NCBI GenBank assembly: GCA_020310875.1
Contig: CM035431.1
Location: 16,469,267 to 16,533,266, forward strand
Direction: 5' to 3'
DNA: 64,000 nucleotides
Source of the DNA: Ceratopteris richardii
Taxonomy: Eukaryota > Streptophyta > Polypodiopsida > Polypodiales > Pteridaceae
The notes under the pieces were generated by a model that ran no database searches, was not told the DNA's origin, and was given only the letters and a program-made list of their open reading frames with translations. The first letter of the stretch is position 1. Each line of letters starts with the position of its first letter. The translations under genes were made by a program, and so were the position numbers. Shown in pieces: positions 49,348-60,612 of the stretch.

Positions 49348-49839
49348 ATGATTAGTGCTAGAGCTTTCATGAAGTGGGGTATAGATTTTGTCCGACCAAT
49401 TAGCCCACCAACCAAAGGCTCTCATACTGAATACATAATAGTGGGTACCGACTCTTTGACCAAATGGGTACAACCAAAGGCCACAAACAAGAACGATGCA
49501 AGAACCACTGCCAAATTTCTATTTGAAAACATATTTACAAGATTTGGATTACCAATTGAAATTGTGAGTGATCAAAGCACACACTTTATTAATGAAGTGA
49601 TAGAAACACTGAGGAATGAGTTCTTAATAATTCATAAGAAGTCGGCCCCATATCACCCACAAGCCAATGGACAAGAAGAAAGTTCTAACAAGGCATTATG
49701 TACCGTTTTGACAAAGATTGTGAATAATGGGCGCTCCGATTGGGACAAGCAATCACATCATCCTTTATGGGATTTTAGAGTTGTCTACAAGATTGATATT
49801 GGTACGACACCATTCAATCTAGTATATAGCCAAAATTAA
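49348..49839 (+). CDS. Gypsy D integrase core
   Basis: 163 open codons with the three catalytic residues: FMKWGIDFVRPISPPTKGSH (Asp 1), IEIVSDQSTHFINEVIETL (Asp 2), YHPQANGQEESSNKALCTVL (Glu). The conserved G after VSDQ is replaced by S. It ends TTPFNLVYSQN with TAA where the family continues. It starts with an ATG only by chance. This is the best preserved piece of gypsy D. Confidence 0.85.
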   Translation: MISARAFMKWGIDFVRPISPPTKGSHTEYIIVGTDSLTKWVQPKATNKNDARTTAKFLFENIFTRFGLPIEIVSDQSTHFINEVIETLRNEFLIIHKKSAPYHPQANGQEESSNKALCTVLTKIVNNGRSDWDKQSHHPLWDFRVVYKIDIGTTPFNLVYSQN

Positions 49840-49953
49840 ATTTTGCTAATTGATTTCTTGATTTCTACTCTTCGAGTAGCAGAGAAGTATGAGTGGACTG
49901 GACATGAATTGTCCCAACAATTGGATCAAATTTAAAAATAACATGAAACTATA

Positions 49954-50265
49954 TTGCAAGCAGTAGCAGCCATCTATGCAGTTAAAAAGAGGCAAAAAGC
50001 ATATTATGATGCCCATATCAAAGACAAGGGACTTAAGGAGGGTGATTTAGTCTTGGTGTATACCTTAAAGCAACATACAAAAAAGTTGCAAAAGAGAGGA
50101 CATGTACAGCTCGTGATCAATCGCATTTTGACTAGTGGAGCAGTGAACTTAGCCACCTTAGATGGAGAAATTTTGCCCAACTACATAAGTGGATGTTGTG
50201 CGAAGAAATACTTAGAACCCTTAATCGAAGAGATGCTGGCTAGACTTTTGGGAGCAAAAAACTGA
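49954..50265 (+). pseudogene. Gypsy D integrase C-terminus
   Basis: 103 codons: KKRQKAYYDAHIKDKGLKEG and DLVLVYTLKQHTKKLQKRGH with VINRILTSGAVNLATLDGEI, the SH3-like tail. A stop precedes it (49840-49953 broken). After the stop at 50265 an Arg/Glu-rich helix-like stretch (EALERIQKRKERMCARDERY) continues to about 50345, where copia E sequence begins. Confidence 0.75.
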
Positions 50266-50339
50266 AAGGAAGAGAATGAGAGAATAAGAGAAGAGGCAAG
50301 ACTTGAAGCCTTAGAACGAATACAAAAGCGGAAGGAACG

Positions 50340-51618
50340 GATGTGTGCAAGAGATGAGAGATATTGACAAGGAGCGGAACCTACCATCAGCAGTAGTCAG
50401 AATGATCTTACCAATTCCCATAACAGGATAAGAGGAGTTATTGGTGCATGTGACAGTATTCCCTGTAGAGGTAGGCTCGAGTGAACAGAAAAAACTGCGC
50501 TGCGAGGTAATATGTTTGGTCGCCCCACTGTCAAAGTACCAAGCATCTGAGTCTACTGCAGACATGCACTGATCATGAGAAGATGGGTCAAAACTGTAGA
50601 TAGTAGTAAACGCCCATTCTTCTTCCTGCACAAGATTTGCAGACTCTATTTTTGGTGTAGAGGCCTCTGCAACAACCATTCCAGCCTCTGTCTTCTTTGC
50701 CTCTTTAGCAGCCAGTTTTGGACAATTCTTTATGATATGATCATTTCCTTTACAGTACTTGCAAAACAATTTCTAATTTTCTGATTTCTTCTCATCTTTA
50801 TCCTGGTTCTTCGATTGTGCAGCATTTGCAGATTTTTGCTTACTAGTAGAAGAGCTCCATTTTCCTTTGCCCTTCTGACTAGCCAAGAAAGCTTGATCTG
50901 CAACACGCATAATGGACCTGTTCTGCCTGGACTGATCTTCCTGCAACATAACAGAGACTAACTCCTCAAATGACAAGGCATTTGGATTGCCTTTCATCAT
51001 CAACCGAAGAGTAGAAGCAAAACTCTGATATGAATCAGGAAGACCATTCAGAACGGTCTGCACAAGTGAGCTATCTGGTATAACCTCATCAGCAGAAACC
51101 AACTGCTCCTTCAAATCTTTGATCTTCGTTAATAAATTGTCCATAGAATCACCTTCATTCATGTGCTCACTCTCCAACTGTTTTCGGAGGTAAGCAACAC
51201 GAGCCTCATTCCTAGCCTGGTACAAAGTGGTAAGTGTATCCCAAGCATCCTTTTCTGTTTTGCAAGAGCGAATGTGAGGAATAATGGCACGTTTGACAGA
51301 AAAAGCTATCAATGCATGTGCCTGGGCATCTCTCCCATCCCAGCAAATCTACTCTACAGTAGGTGCAATAGAAATAGCAGCACAAACAGGAATCTGTGGA
51401 ATATCATCTTCGACACCATCTTCATCAGCTCCAGCACCTGTATTTGCAGTACCTGTCGTTACAGGTGTAACAGGACGTCTTTCAACACCCTGCACAATGT
51501 TCCACAATCCTTTTGCAACCAGTACATGTCGCATCATATAAGCCCATAATGGGTAGTTGGTACCATCCAACTTATCCTCAATAGCCAACATACGGAATAC
51601 ATCACTGCTTTCAGCCAT
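50340..51618 (-). pseudogene. Copia E gag and protease
   Basis: One frame on the minus strand from the ATG at 51618, with two in-frame TAGs (about 51343 and 50770). Gag: DKLDGTNYPLWAYMMRHVL, IIPHIRSCKTEKDAWDTLTT, LNGLPDSYQSFASTLRLMMK, LSFEELVSVMLQEDQSRQNR. One CCHC knuckle, CKYCKGNDHIIKNC. The protease has AWYFDSGATKHITSQR (D-S-G) and ends soon after. A complete gag-protease would continue to VLHVP-type sequence, which is missing here. Confidence 0.85.
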
Positions 51619-51957
51619 GGCCGGTGACTAAAATACCTTGATGCAGAAAATTGACTGTATCGCAAAAAGTTGAACGGAACTGCCCAGACGAGTTCTGCTA
51701 GGCCTGTAGCAGACTTTGAGACGCTTAAATTGGCGAACAGAAACTGGTATATACCTTTGGCACAAAAGGACGAAATAGCCTGCACAAGCACTGCGATAGT
51801 GCGTTCGGAGGCCGAAACGAGCTCAGATCGCAATTTCGGCACCACAGAGCGAAGGGGTTTTGATCTCGGAAACACTGTGAGTATGCTCATCAAATTTCGT
51901 GCGAATTTGAGACTGCAAACGGAGGAGTTTCGACGGCGCCCTAGAAGAAGCGACAAC

Positions 51958-51971
51958 CTGCTCTGATACCA
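51958..51971 (-). other. Primer binding site of copia E (initiator tRNA-Met)
   Basis: TGGTATCAGAGCAG on the minus strand, two bases after the LTR end. Confidence 0.88.
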
Positions 51972-51973
51972 AT

Positions 51974-52182
51974 TGTTGGAGATAGACGTCTGCGGAAGCA
52001 CGCGAACAGCACAAGGAAGAAGAAGAAGCTTGGAGCACAAACACACAATACTGAATGTATTACTAGAGAATGTACAAAGATAAGTAGCCCATTAGGGCAA
52101 TAGGCATATATACAAGCCGGGGGAAAAAAACCTCCTAAAGAGGGAAAAAAGTGCCCCGGCGGTCCTAGTGTGTTCACACACA
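51974..52182 (-). repeat. 5' LTR of copia E
   Basis: About 209 bp. Plus strand begins TGTTGGAGATAG next to the primer site. The far end, GTTCACACACA, is inferred from the CA dinucleotide, because no second copy exists. A TATATA word lies near 52108. Confidence 0.65.
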
Positions 52183-52214
52183 TCACTACCTAAATATATC
52201 AACAAGCACAACTT

Positions 52215-53330
52215 TGACCCACTAATGCATATATGATGGGAATAGGAGGAAACAACATTGAAAGTTTAGGAAAAGTTGCCCTATCTTTACATTTAGGTAA
52301 CAATTCGATGCAACAAAAGCTTCTAGTTTGTAACGATGATGACCTTTTAGAGGAATTAGTGCTAGGCCAAGACTAGATATATGAATTGGAGGTGACAATC
52401 CAGTTAGCTTTAGGCTATGCCTCAGCCAAGATTGGGCAGAGAGAAGTCTTTAGCCTATTAGAGGAGAAACCTCTAAAGATTATGAGCCAAAAATTCAATG
52501 ATAGTGAATGTATGCATGCTTGTGAACCTCTATCGATGTCTAGCCCTGTCCAAATAACTTCTATTTCTGACTTTGAAAACCCCAATCATCTCACTCTTGA
52601 TACTCCACTAAATCTTTCTTCTCAATCTAGCCAACTTGAGAGATAGAGTGAGGTCTCTATTACTAGTGAGCGATAGAGAGTCCCACAACCGAAAACAAAA
52701 TTGCCACATAATTATCTACCAACGAGGAAAGGAATGAAGCAAATGCGGATTCGCAAGGATTAGATGGATGACTACAAGCATCAGGTGAAAGAGAATCAGA
52801 AGGCATCTAATCAAAGGCGGCAGAGGTCAAACCAACCAACCAAAGATCGCACTAATCACTTAGTGCAAGTGTGGAGACCAAAGAAGTTGAGGATGGCTCA
52901 ACCTTCAAGAAATCAAATATGAATACCCAAGAAAACATTCAAAGTCTCCAAGAAGCAGCCTCAAATACTACACGAGGGTAGAAATTGATCCAAGAAATCC
53001 TTCAAGAGCCAAAAGAAGAGAAGACCATCATGCAAACAAACAGCAGCTCCTCGAACAATACGATACATTTGGAGAGTGAAAGCGAAGAGAAACCGAGCAA
53101 CTCTGGGAGGCATGACTAACTTCAAGAACGACACTCAAGGCACCAAGACTAAGAAGATATGGCAAGTGAAAAATTCCCCTTGCAAACATGTTGAGTAGAA
53201 TGCACCTCGAGTATGCATGATAGGGCCACATTACAAGGCCATGCATTCAGCACACGAGTTTCTCCGTATCAATAGTGATGCACATTTCCCTTCACAGGAA
53301 TAGGACTTCCCTTGTACTATATGCTAATAA
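52215..53330 (+). pseudogene. Decayed sense-strand coding DNA of gypsy D or another element
   Basis: Plus-strand frames read with many stops: GKVALSLHLGNNSMQQKLLV, then 52386-52646 open, then a basic, Lys/Gln-rich part (KENQKASNQRRQRSNQPTKD, VQVWRPKKLRMAQPSRNQ, MTNFKNDTQGTKTKKIWQVK). Many of the stops are TAG or TGA at places where Trp would suit, as expected from G to A decay. I recognise no family. It may be an extra region of gypsy D. Confidence 0.4.
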
Positions 53331-53427
53331 TAATAAACCAAAATAAGCATTGCTTCGGCTATGATACTGACTTTTTTGTTTTCCTTTCAACAAAAAAATA
53401 AAAAGAGCAGGTACTATATTCCTTTTA

Positions 53428-53460
53428 CACTCTGTGAGTGGGGATATGACGCACAGAGTG
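53428..53460. other. Perfect 9-bp inverted repeat
   Basis: CACTCTGTG (53428-53436) and CACAGAGTG (53452-53460) around a 15-base loop, in an AT-rich stretch between decayed coding pieces. It could be a hairpin in the element RNA. No family is known to me. Confidence 0.5.
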
Positions 53461-53533
53461 GAAGACTTCACTATGATAATAAATGAAATAGATCACAAGT
53501 TTGATACTAATTGCATCGATCATTCAAGTATAG

Positions 53534-56326
53534 ATGGTTTCCTCTGATTCTGAAGCTATGCAAGGGGCTTCCTTTGATTTTGAAGCTACTCAGGAAGTAG
53601 AAGTACTAGAGCTTCCCTAGAATCTTCAACTAAAGCATGCGGGCATTGGTTTCGTAATGATCAACCAGCAGGCAATCATTTGTTCCTCATTACTATCAAA
53701 CATGGATAGATATCATCAATTTCTAGTGATGACTCAAGACTTTAGAGTTTTCCTCCATGAACTATCACGGATAGTACAAGTATGGACACAAGCTGGAATA
53801 GAAGAATATTTAAAGCTTCTCATTTACAAACCGTACTTTCAAAGGTGTACGCAAGTGATGAATACATAGCATCGAGCACATGACAAGCCATGTATCCTTG
53901 AAGCTACGATGTTAGACAAAAATGGAGAGTCAGAAACTATTAGATTCACTCATGAGCTGATCAAGGTAGGATTTGGATGGAGAAAGGATGGTATAACTGA
54001 TCAAAAGGATGAATGCCATGAAGCCAAGAAAAGGAAATTCCTAGAGATCAATAGAATCAACATAGAAGAGGAAGTGAGACTGGTACACCAATATTTTTGT
54101 TTCCCAAATATGCATAAATACACGTCTCCACAAAAGGTGGTAGTGCAATTGCTATCTCATGCAGTCAAGCAATCGGCAATCAAATCAATTTGACCCCATA
54201 TGTCCAAAAGCAGTTATTTGAAGCTAAAAAGCAGTGGGGAAATAGGAAATTTTTAAATGGAAGCTTTGCTTTGAACTTACTAATATATCAAGCCTTGGAA
54301 ATGAAAGAGTTTTTATGACTAATGCCTTCCACAGTGAAAATGTCAAAATATGTGAAGTCGACAACAATACCAAAGAAAAATAAAAGAATTCCTATTGTGG
54401 AAGAGGGTAGAACAAGCTCTAATCCTACTATGTGAGGTGCAAAAGGGGCTCGAGAAGCAGAAGTCACAAACACAGCATAATAAAAAAGAATACATGTACT
54501 TCCAAAGGTACCCCTTCAAAACCCCCATCTATTACTCAATGAGGCCTCTCTGCTGCACTAGAAGTGATGCATGCTTACACTCAAGGTCATGTGAACCTTA
54601 CCGCACAAGGTCGCCAGTATCATCAATCAAGTAAACAACAGAATTCCAAACAAGCAGGCAAGAGCATATCAAAATTCGATCGATATAAAGAATTTGGTTT
54701 AAACAATTTGATCTCAAACAACGAGTATTCCAAGAACACGATACTCTAAATACTGACATACACATAGATGAGCATGTTGATGAGGAATGGGATGAGTTGA
54801 ACCAAGTTCAAAATCAAGTTGAGGACGATATACAGGGGGAACCAACTCAATAGATGCAAGAAGAGGAACCAGGGAAGGTGCACACCATTCAATTGAATGA
54901 CCAAACAAGAATAACGCTCAAACAGGTGTCGCCTTCCAAGTCCAAAACAATCGTACATCCAAAACGAGAACAAGATAATGAGGAAGTACAAGAAGATCTA
55001 GGACCTACCATACCCATCCAAGTGGTTGCCAAACCATCACCCTTGGATGTAGTAAGAGATTCTCAAAAAGTGCAATCTAAGGAACCTGAAGCACAAGAAA
55101 CAACAACAACTGGAAGGGCTGAGCCAAGAGTGCAACTACATATCAGGTAGCCAAATCAAGAGACACTACATGTTGCTCAAGGTAAAGATGTGTGAACCAG
55201 TGAAGAACCCATTATATCAAAGACATGGCTTAATGTAGATGTGAATTAGTTGAGGCCAACGGTCAGAATTATGTTTGATAGGGCCACGACCACTCAAACC
55301 TTACTAATGGAAGAAGATAAAGAAAAAGCCAAAATATTTGAGGCCAAAAGTAGATTCCAGATCATGAGCGAAGAGCTCTCAGCTAAAAACATAACCACTC
55401 AACAAGAACTTGCACAGAAGACAGCTGAATTGGAGGCAAAGAATAAAGAGTTAAATCATGCAAAGGAGGAGAACTTAACAATCAAAGGGAAACTAGAAGA
55501 GGTAACAATATCTGTATCCAAGCTTCAAAATGAAGTACAAACATTGAAAAGCGACAAGAAATATATGAAGCAGAGAAACTGCGCATGATAAATTGAAGAA
55601 AATTATTAGAAATCCAAATCAAAGTCTATATGCACGAAGCGGACAACCTGCTACCAGGAACAAAGAATTAATGAACTTCATTTTGTTAAATCAACCTATC
55701 GACACAGCCATCACAGAAGGTGAAGGAATACAAAAAATGAAAGCAAAGTTGTTAGAAGTAGAAGATCAGCAAAAACTAGATCAAAGGAAACATCTGAGCT
55801 CAAAGTAAAGTATACATCAAACACAAAATCACTAGAACGTAAGTGGAAAGAGCTAGTGCAGAAGTACATAGAACAATGCATCCAAGATGCTGACCAAGTA
55901 AGGATTATTTGTGAAGCTAAAGCAGTAGTGGAGGACGAGCTCAAGGCAAGTAGGCAACAACATGAAGAGAAAGATCAAATCATTGCAGAGCTCGGAGAAC
56001 AATTAGAAGAAGTGAAGAACTTGGGGACACAAGTAGTGCAACCATCCACCCTAGCTACTGACGAGACTAAGGTATGCTCTCTTTCTCCCCCAATAGTTCA
56101 TTCACCAATCAAGGAGTATGCAGTCGATGACATTGATGCCCATCCAATGCCGTACACTGCAAACTTAAGGCAGAAGAAACAGGCACTACTTGTGTCCCAT
56201 CTCATCAAAAATTTTGAAAATGAAGTGGTGAAAGTCATCAAGGAGGCTAAGATCGAAAGCAAAGACTTAGATCAGATATTGAAATCATTCAACCTACCAT
56301 ATGGGATCATGAAAGAGCAGACCTAA
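53534..56326 (+). pseudogene. Long extra ORF of gypsy D, coiled-coil C-terminus
   Basis: One reading frame of 931 codons, read from the ATG at 53534, holds every sizeable open piece (53657-53869, 53909-54193, 54395-54634, 54854-55150, 55250-55588, 55856-56326), interrupted by stops but not by net frame changes. N-terminal part: MTQDFRVFLHELSRIVQVWT and IRFTHELIKVGFGWRKDGI. The middle is acidic and Gln/Pro-rich. The last third is a coiled coil (TQQELAQKTAELEAKNKELN, LKASRQQHEEKDQIIAELGE). It has the same strand as gypsy D and lies downstream of its integrase. No membrane or signal segment. No family recognised. Confidence 0.55.
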
Positions 56327-56379
56327 AGGTACATCAAGAAAACTATGGGGGAAGATCCAGATGAACAGCTCAACTTCAC

Positions 56380-57310
56380 AGAAAATACTTTTTGTTTTGT
56401 AGATAGTCAAATATCTCAATCACATTTTTCTTCAACCGAAATCGTTGTAAGAAGGCATCCTTAAATATCACCATATTAGCCGAAATGATTAATTTCATAT
56501 TCAATTAACCATCGGGCAGCCTCATTAACCAGAGTAGATTCAAACACTATAGCCTTATATGCCGGATCCGCTGGATAGTTGAGTACAGCATAATTGATTT
56601 CAAAAGTTCGCACGTGCATCCAGATCATCACCGGGAAATCCTCCAAATTTTGTATACGTAACTCCACCGGGTACCGATTGTGGTGATATGGTCTGCTGCT
56701 GCTGTTACTATTGTTGTTGTTGTTGATGATGTTGTTGTTGTTGATGATGTTGTTGTTGTTGTTGTTGTTGGTATTGTTGCTGTTGCGAACTACTCATGTT
56801 GCTCAAATCAAGAGGAAATATTATTGCCAAATGATTTGAACCAATTAAGCCTAATTGTTCCTAGTCGTCCCATCGTCTTGCACGTTCTCCGATAATCTCG
56901 TATTGTTAAATCAATCACACACGCCTACTCCCAACTAGTTTCCTCAAAATCAGAACCCAAAGTAGATCTATCACCAAAATTCTGCAAACCGACCCCGGAA
57001 TTATCCGAAGTACCACCAAAATTCCACAAACTGCTATCGAAAATTTCCACACTGTCATCGGAACCAGTGTTTACTTCACCAACCTTACTTTTCGCGAATG
57101 GGGTTGGTTGCACTTCTGGTATACCCTGTAATCCTTGCACAAGGAAATGCTGAGGTGGCATCCAACTAGTCCATATTTCCCGTTTTCCTTCTGACAATTA
57201 TTTGTCACCACTACCACCCGGAGGTGTTCCCAATGCGCTAGGAACTTTCTAGAAATGTTGATCCCTTTTGTACTTCGGGTACGATTCTTCGGAATGTGTT
57301 ACAGGCATAT
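56380..57310 (-). pseudogene. Gypsy G gag N-terminal half
   Basis: From about 57308 (an MPVTHSEESYPKYKRDQH-like start, compare MPITRSGESYPKYHRDQH in B), through Asp/Ser/Phe-rich repeats (LWNFGGTSDNSGVGLQNFGD), a Gln/His tract (56690-56795) and the capsid start (YTKFGGFPGDD, YAVLNYPADPAYKAIVFEST). Several stops and frame changes. Clearly homologous to gag of gypsy B, but with a longer Gln tract. Confidence 0.75.
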
Positions 57311-57381
57311 ATCATCGGATTCTTTCTCAAATCTTAGTATATGCACTGACTAGCTACTCCATGCCCCATGGCTAGTGCCAG

Positions 57382-57891
57382 TGTTAAATCTTTATGGTTA
57401 ATCTAAATTGTTAACCGATCTATACGTGGGTTCTTAACATGGTTAGGGTTCTGTAATACAGAGGCCTTTTATGTATTTTTCCTAGTCACTCATTAGCTTC
57501 TAAGAATTTCAACAGATTCAACTACCACTTCCAGCATATAACTACTTCTTAACGATCACCGTAACCACATATGTAGAACTTCTACTGTTGATTTAATATT
57601 ATTGTTATACTCGCACTTCACTTATACACAATAAGATGTTAACGCAGTACCTTATTTAGTTCAATATTGAACCTTTAACAATACAGATGACACCATAATT
57701 GGATAAACCCGTGACAAAATCAACTCCAGTCTATCGCCTAGACAAAATAGTACGGCGACGTGTCTGTTGTCTCTTCCACACACTGATCTATTAATCAGAA
57801 AGGTGTTACAACATTTTGAGCGACACCCTTTCAGTGTGCATCTTTTCCTAATTGCAATTAATCTACTGAATAATATTCCGACGGCCTGACA
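57382..57891 (-). repeat. 5' LTR of gypsy G
   Basis: 510 bp, plus-strand start TGTTAAATC, end GGCCTGACA. It shares GGTTAGGG, TCTG and CAGAGGCC words with the LTR of B but is clearly divergent from it. The minus-strand sequence next to it, TGGCACTAGCC, is at the primer site position. Confidence 0.8.
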
Positions 57892-57948
57892 TTCCCAAGT
57901 ATCATTCTCTTGGAGTGCTTCTATTTCTTCATCCATAGCTTCCTTCCA

Positions 57949-59462
57949 TTATGCCGTGGTACTTGCTTCTTCATATGAAGAAGGTTCTTCAAGTGATGAA
58001 CCCTTAGCAAGATAAATGGAATGATTAGTAACTAATGAAGTATCATACCCATATCTGATTGGCTTCTTACTCTCTCTTTGTGATCTCCTTAAAGCTTGGT
58101 TGGATGATTTAGGTATGTCTTCCAACCTCTTCATCTTGGCCTTGCTCTTTGATTTCCATGCTTTGAATTCTTCCAAGTTGATAGTGTCCTTATCATCTGA
58201 CTTGATGTCTTCAATTGTTTTTGGCTCCTCATTGGTGAGACTTGGAAATTCCTCTTCCAAATCATATGGCAATTTGACCTTCCTGCATTCACTTTCAAAC
58301 CAAGAATCATTCTCATCAAACACAACATCTCTACTGACCATAAATCCTTTGTTGGATGGATTATAAAATTTGTATCCTTTCTTATTTAAATCATACCCTC
58401 TGAAGATGCACTTCTCTGCCTTAGGGTCTAGCTTACCTCTGATTTGAGATGGAACATGCACATAAGCAACACATCCAAATATTCTGCAATGATCTAGTGA
58501 TGGCCTTCTACCATGTCATGCTTCATATGGCATCATTCCATCAAGTGACTTAGAGGGTGACCTGTTAATAAGATAAGTGGCAGTAGATACACTCTCTGCC
58601 CACAAATAATTAGGCAATTTCTTTTCATTAAGCATTGATCTAGTTGCTTCCACAATCAACCTGTTTCTCCTCTCTACTACTCCATTTTGCTCAGGAGTAT
58701 ACCTAGTAGTAATCTCCCTTTTGATACCTGTGTCCTGCGAAAATGCATCAAATTCATTGGAGAAATACTCACCTCCTCCATCTCACCTTATCCTCTTTAG
58801 GCTTCTTCCTGTTTGATTTTCCACAAGTGCAAGATACTTCTTAAAGCAACTGAACACTTCATCTTTATGTTTCATAAAATACAAGATAGTCCACCTACTG
58901 AAATCATCAATGAATGACACATAGTAGCTTGAGCCTGAAATTGAAGAGTCCTTGCTTTGTCCCCACACATCTGTGTGGAAATGTTCCAAATAGTCCTCAT
59001 ATTGCATATAGCCCTTCTTTGAAAGAGTAACCTTTGTGATTTACCAAACTGACAAGCACCACATTTATAGATCATATGTTGGTTGGATACATTAGGTATC
59101 CCAAGCACACATTGATCTCTACATACCTGTTTCAAGGTTCTCTCACCAATGTGCCCTAATCTTTTATGCCAAATTTCTAATTCGGTCAATGTGTGATCCT
59201 TGTAGTTATAGAGTGCAATGTTTCTAGTGTACTCAAGCTCAAATGTAAATAGTCAACCTATTTTTTCTCCCTTGGAAATTCTCTTGAATCCATGTTGGGG
59301 GTCTTCCACAAAAGCTTCACATTTGTTGAACCTAATCTGCAAACCCTTTTCCACTATCTGTCCAACACTCATCAGATTCCTTGTGATAGTAGGTACATAA
59401 AGAACCCTGCTCAATAGATTTCTATTCCCATCAAAAGTTTTGACATTTCTTACCTTGACCAC
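57949..59462 (-). pseudogene. Copia 3 integrase
   Basis: Pieces 59462-59253, 59189-58783 and 58461-57949. Zinc domain LEIWHKRLGHIGERTLKQVC and CGACQFGKSQRL. Core DVWGQSKDSSISGSSYYVSF; the remaining core (about 58500-58780) is in broken frames with YTPEQNGV- and NYLWAE-type words. The C-terminal part has KCIFRGYDLNKKGYKFYNPS and SRDVVFDENDSWFESECRKV, then the RT lead-in. Integrase as in copia 2, now inactive. Confidence 0.82.
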
Positions 59463-60592
59463 TGAATGCTTGGTGTCATCACATGTCTACACTTGGTGCT
59501 TTCCCTTGGGCTCCTGAAGATAAAAAAGAAGAGCTACATTGTCTGCTACATGGTTTGAACATCCTGAGTCAATATAGAAGAGGTGCTCATCATTCATACC
59601 TTGTTTTAAAGTCATATTCATAATGAGAAGGGAATCCTCTTGATGCTCTATATAATGTTGAAATCTTTTCTCGATTTGTATCCTCCTTGATAATTGTTGT
59701 TGTAATTGTTGTTGTAGCCATGGTTGTAGCCTTGATTATGGTTGAATCTTCCTCTTGATTGTGAGTAGCCACCTCTTTGAAATCCTCTTCCTCTCTGATT
59801 CTTGAAGTTCCTATAGCACTCATTAGTTGTGTGATTAGACAGTCCACATATATTGCATGGGGAAGAGTTGAAAGTTCTTCCCCTACCTTGCTTACCTCCT
59901 TTGCCCCTTCCTCTTGAGTTCCTACCTCTCCTTGCATAGTTAGGTTGATAAGTAGTACCTTCATCTTCTACTTTCTTTCTCTTTCCTTTATCTTTAGACT
60001 TTCCTTCTTCTGTGTATAGGGTAGATGATTTGTTACCTCTTGATGGTTCTCCTTAAGGTCTAGAGCAATTGTGAAAGCTTCCCACTTATCATCTACCTTG
60101 ATGCCATTGATTATTTGTCTCACTATTTGCTCCTCTTCAATCTCCTCTCCTATGCTTGGCAAATGCTCAGCCACATCTTTAACCTTGGTCACATACTCTA
60201 AAACACTCTACTTGGGTTGCTTCCTTTGAGTGGTAAACTCAATCCACAATTGATTTTTTCTAGCTCTTGTATTGGAAGAAAAATATGAAGACAATTTATC
60301 CTGTCTCTTGGGAAGTTTTAGAGTTCCTAATGTGAGGAAGAAGGAAGTCAGAAATAGAATTAAGTAGATATGACCTTGCTAAAGCATCTTTGGCACACCA
60401 TGAGTTGAGTCTTTCTAGCTCCTTTCTTGTAGGTTGACCTTTGCTTCTGAATATGGGCAGCTCCTCATCTCTTGATATGTATCCATAGAGACTCCTTCCT
60501 TGTAGATATGTCTTCATCCTCAAGGACCATGCTGGATAGTTTTTCCTGTCCAATTTATCAATAAAAGAAGGGAAACTATCTCCCATTTTACC
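59463..60592 (-). pseudogene. Copia 3 gag and protease
   Basis: Starts with an ATG near 60586 (MGDSFPSFIDKLDRKNYPAW) and shows FLLPHIRNSKTSQE, then breaks. Further on it has EEQIVRQIINGIKVDDKWEA, a CCHC knuckle CNICGLSNHTTNEC (about 59860-59815) and Asn/Tyr/Gly-rich repeats. The protease is readable as FYIDSGCSNHVADNVALL near 59570. At least three frame changes. Confidence 0.8.
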
Positions 60593-60596
60593 TCAA

Positions 60597-60611
60597 CTTG
60601 CTCTGATACCA
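60597..60611 (-). other. Primer binding site of copia 3 (initiator tRNA-Met)
   Basis: TGGTATCAGAGCAAG on the minus strand, directly after the LTR. Confidence 0.9.
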
Positions 60612-60612
60612 T

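Larger units (their letters stand above)
50311..52182 (-). mobile_element. Copia E: 5' part of a Ty1/copia element
   Basis: On the minus strand: 5' LTR (52182-51974), primer site, gag, zinc knuckle and protease, then truncation near 50340. No integrase or RT follows. It lies across gypsy D sequence, with D-sense DNA on both sides. Confidence 0.85.
56380..57891 (-). mobile_element. Gypsy G: 5' end of a relative of gypsy B
   Basis: 5' LTR 57891-57382, then gag N-terminus on the minus strand down to about 56380, where it stops against the end of the coiled-coil pseudogene. The LTR begins TGTTAAATC on the plus strand, like that of B, and its outer end lies directly against copia 3, so it probably inserted into copia 3. 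The left part of copia 3 and the rest of G are missing. Confidence 0.8.

Noticed and set aside
56680..56895. A Val-rich plus-strand frame (poly-Val with Asp-Asp)
   Set aside because: It is the antisense shadow of the Gln/His tract in gag of gypsy G.
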